Positions 62,293 to 64,000 of a stretch of 64,000 bases of DNA are shown piece by piece. Within the stretch, counting starts at the first letter, position 1. Each line of letters opens with the position of its first letter. Below the pieces are notes generated by a model. The model was not told the origin of the DNA. It searched no databases and saw only the letters and a list, made by a program, of their open reading frames with translations. The translations under genes were made by a program, and so were the position numbers. Location: assembly GCA_016744655.1 (NCBI GenBank), contig JADGDY010000006.1, positions 1-64,000 on the forward strand, read 5' to 3'. Source of the stretch: Bacteroidales bacterium. GTDB lineage: Bacteria; Bacteroidota; Bacteroidia; Bacteroidales; UBA12170.

Positions 62293-62325
62293 TTGTTTTT
62301 TATAAGCAATGAAAAAGTAACTTTG
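62293..62325 (+). promoter_or_regulatory. Promoter of the SulP transporter gene
   Basis: TTG at 62293-62295, a 22-base spacer, then TAACTTTG at 62318-62325, 41 bases before the ATG at 62367. Confidence 0.6.
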
Positions 62326-62366
62326 CCGACTTTTTGAACCATTAAACCAAGAGACTTAAATAGCTT

Positions 62367-63980
62367 ATGAAGCAACTCATTAGAAACTTTACACACAACC
62401 CAAAGAACGATATTTTATCTGGATTTACTGTGGCATTAGCCTTAGTGCCAGAAGCAGTAGCATTTTCATTCGTAGCAGGAATAGATCCACTTGTTGGATT
62501 ATATGGTGCCTTTATGATGGGAATTATCACTTCCTTATTTGGTGGAAGACCAGGTATGATTTCCGGAGCAACAGGAGCAATGGCGATAGTGATGGTGCAT
62601 TTAATTCAACAAGGAAATCAGGTGGGTTTGACTTTAGATAGTCCCATTGAAAATCTTGGTTTGCAATGGCTATTTATCACCTTATTATTTGTAGGAGCCA
62701 TACAAATGTTAGCAGGTTTCTTTAAGTTAGGTAAGTTTGTTCGATTGATTCCTCATCCTGTGATGCTAGGTTTTGTTAATGGTTTGGCCATTGTGATTTT
62801 CCTATCGCAAATGAGTTTGTTTAAAGTGAATGCTAATGGAGTTCAGGAATGGATGCAAGGAAGTCAGTTATGGATTATGTTGGGATTGATTGCTTTAACC
62901 ATGGGGATTATTCAATTCCTTCCTAAGCTAACCAAGAAAATCCCGGCCTCTTTAGTAGCCATTTTGGTGATTGCCACCATTACAAATCTTGGTGGACTTG
63001 ATGTAAGTACTGTAGGCTCTTTTATAGCAGATGGAGGAGGAAATGGTATTCAAGGCTCTCTTCCAACTTTCCAAATTCAGATTTTTAGTTTGTTCGATAC
63101 CATCTCCGGACATTGGGGCTTGGTTTTCTCCACAGCATTTTTATTAGCCGCAGTAGGTTTAATAGAAAGCTTAATGACATTAAACTTAGTGGATGAATTA
63201 ACAGAAACACGAGGCAGTGGAAACAGAGAAGCAGTAGCTCAAGGTGGTGCCAACTTCATCAATGGTTTATTTGGTGGTATGGGTGGCTGTGCCATGATTG
63301 GTCAGTCTGTGATTAATGTGAATTCTGGTGGACGTGGTAGATTATCTGGAGTATTTGCATCTTTATCATTATTGGTATTTATTCTTTTTGCTTCTACATA
63401 TATCGAAAGTATTCCTATTGCAGCTTTAGTTGGAGTGATGTTTATGGTGGTGATTGGAACATTTGCATGGAGTAGTTTTAGAATCATGCATAAGATTCCA
63501 AAATCGGATGCTTTGGTGTTGATTGTGGTATCAGCTATTACAGTTTGGCAAGATTTGGCTATCGCTGTTATTTCTGGTGTGATTATCTCAGCTGTGGTGT
63601 TCTCATGGAAAAATGCAACTATGATTAGAGCTAGAAAAAGAATGAAAGAGGATGGTACTAAGGTTTATGAAATCTGGGGACCATTATTCTTTGGCTCCGT
63701 ACAAACATTCAATACGAAATTTGATGTAAAAGGAGATCCTGAGAAGGTGGAGTTAGATTTTATCGAGTCAAAAGTGAGTGATCATAGTGGTATCGAAGCA
63801 TTGCTCAACTTGACCAATAAATATATCGCTAGCGGCAAACAGGTGACTTTAACTCACCTGAGCCCTGAATGTCAAAAGCTGATTGTAAAAGCCAACCCAG
63901 AGATGGCAGGCCTCATTGAGAAGTCTATTGATGATCCACGTTATTATGTGGTTACTGATATGTTGGATGCTGAGGTTTAG
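62367..63980 (+). CDS. SulP family anion transporter with STAS domain
   Basis: 537 residues. The membrane part (about 1-410) opens NDILSGFTVALALVPEAVAFSFVAGIDPLVGLYG, given here in two runs, and contains GGRPGMISGATGAMAIVM near residue 55 and FGGMGGCAMIGQSVINVNSGGRGRLSG near 303, as in SulP permeases. A cytoplasmic STAS domain runs from about 430 to the end. Substrates in the family include sulfate, bicarbonate and dicarboxylates; which applies here is not evident. In marine bacteria bicarbonate uptake with sodium is a common annotation for this type, but that is inference. Complete; the stop is 20 bases before the window end. Confidence 0.93.
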   Translation: MKQLIRNFTHNPKNDILSGFTVALALVPEAVAFSFVAGIDPLVGLYGAFMMGIITSLFGGRPGMISGATGAMAIVMVHLIQQGNQVGLTLDSPIENLGLQWLFITLLFVGAIQMLAGFFKLGKFVRLIPHPVMLGFVNGLAIVIFLSQMSLFKVNANGVQEWMQGSQLWIMLGLIALTMGIIQFLPKLTKKIPASLVAILVIATITNLGGLDVSTVGSFIADGGGNGIQGSLPTFQIQIFSLFDTISGHWGLVFSTAFLLAAVGLIESLMTLNLVDELTETRGSGNREAVAQGGANFINGLFGGMGGCAMIGQSVINVNSGGRGRLSGVFASLSLLVFILFASTYIESIPIAALVGVMFMVVIGTFAWSSFRIMHKIPKSDALVLIVVSAITVWQDLAIAVISGVIISAVVFSWKNATMIRARKRMKEDGTKVYEIWGPLFFGSVQTFNTKFDVKGDPEKVELDFIESKVSDHSGIEALLNLTNKYIASGKQVTLTHLSPECQKLIVKANPEMAGLIEKSIDDPRYYVVTDMLDAEV

Positions 63981-64000
63981 ATGTAAGATGACCGATGACC

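Overview
This 64-kb window is a stretch of ordinary, gene-dense chromosome from a low-GC (roughly mid-30s percent, by eye) member of the Bacteroidota, most likely a marine or other aquatic lineage of Bacteroidia or Flavobacteriia. The evidence is: two proteins with C-terminal type IX secretion (Por) sorting domains, a TonB-dependent receptor with a carboxypeptidase-like N-terminal domain, many lipoproteins, several DUF families typical of the phylum (DUF4159, DUF4407, DUF4421, DUF4136, DUF6515, DUF5692), a NhaD sodium/proton antiporter, no Shine-Dalgarno sequences, and repeated TAnnTTTG promoter elements, the -7 motif of Bacteroidota. I saw no rRNA, tRNA, CRISPR array, prophage or intact insertion sequence.

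Layout. 0-12.4 kb: pgk, hutI, ettA, a fucose-type sugar permease, a minus-strand operon (T9SS-sorted protein, rsmE, DUF4159), then an M28/PDZ lipoprotein peptidase with gtrA. 12.5-16.8 kb: a small zinc-finger-like protein, a TonB receptor and a DUF4407 membrane protein. 16.9-24.7 kb: a complete tryptophan operon, trpEGDCFBA plus a DAHP synthase gene, preceded by two Trp-Trp leader peptides, each with its own terminator/antiterminator. 25-31 kb: DUF1028, DsrE, small envelope proteins, an endonuclease/exonuclease/phosphatase-family lipoprotein, an acyltransferase and nhaD. 31-41.5 kb (minus strand): comM/yifB, a DUF4421 barrel, an ODP-type diiron protein paired with a hybrid histidine kinase, a response-regulator kinase with a DUF4136 lipoprotein, and an ECF sigma factor overlapping a glycosyltransferase. 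41.7-50.4 kb: tgt and lptF/G, then a set of secreted aromatic/basic low-complexity proteins (a tandem paralogue pair, DUF2092 and DUF6515) around an Asp/Glu racemase and a patatin. 51-59 kb: an alpha-2-macroglobulin lipoprotein and pbpC. 59.5-62.1 kb: a TetR regulator with two adjacent paralogous DUF5692 membrane proteins. The window ends in a SulP anion transporter.

How the genes work together. The trp block links the entry step of the shikimate pathway (DAHP synthase) to all tryptophan-specific steps under one promoter with two attenuators in series. The ODP/hybrid-kinase pair looks like a cytoplasmic oxygen or nitric-oxide signalling unit with an operator-like palindrome over its promoter. 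The TetR/DUF5692 locus carries two near-identical palindromic sites, one before each transcription unit, which suggests an autoregulated membrane system of unknown function. Alpha-2-macroglobulin and PBP1c form the familiar envelope-defence and cell-wall-repair pair.

The best leads for something undescribed are the tandem trp attenuators, the ODP-kinase operon and the TetR-DUF5692 pair. All calls come from reading the sequence and recalling families. No database search or folding program was run.
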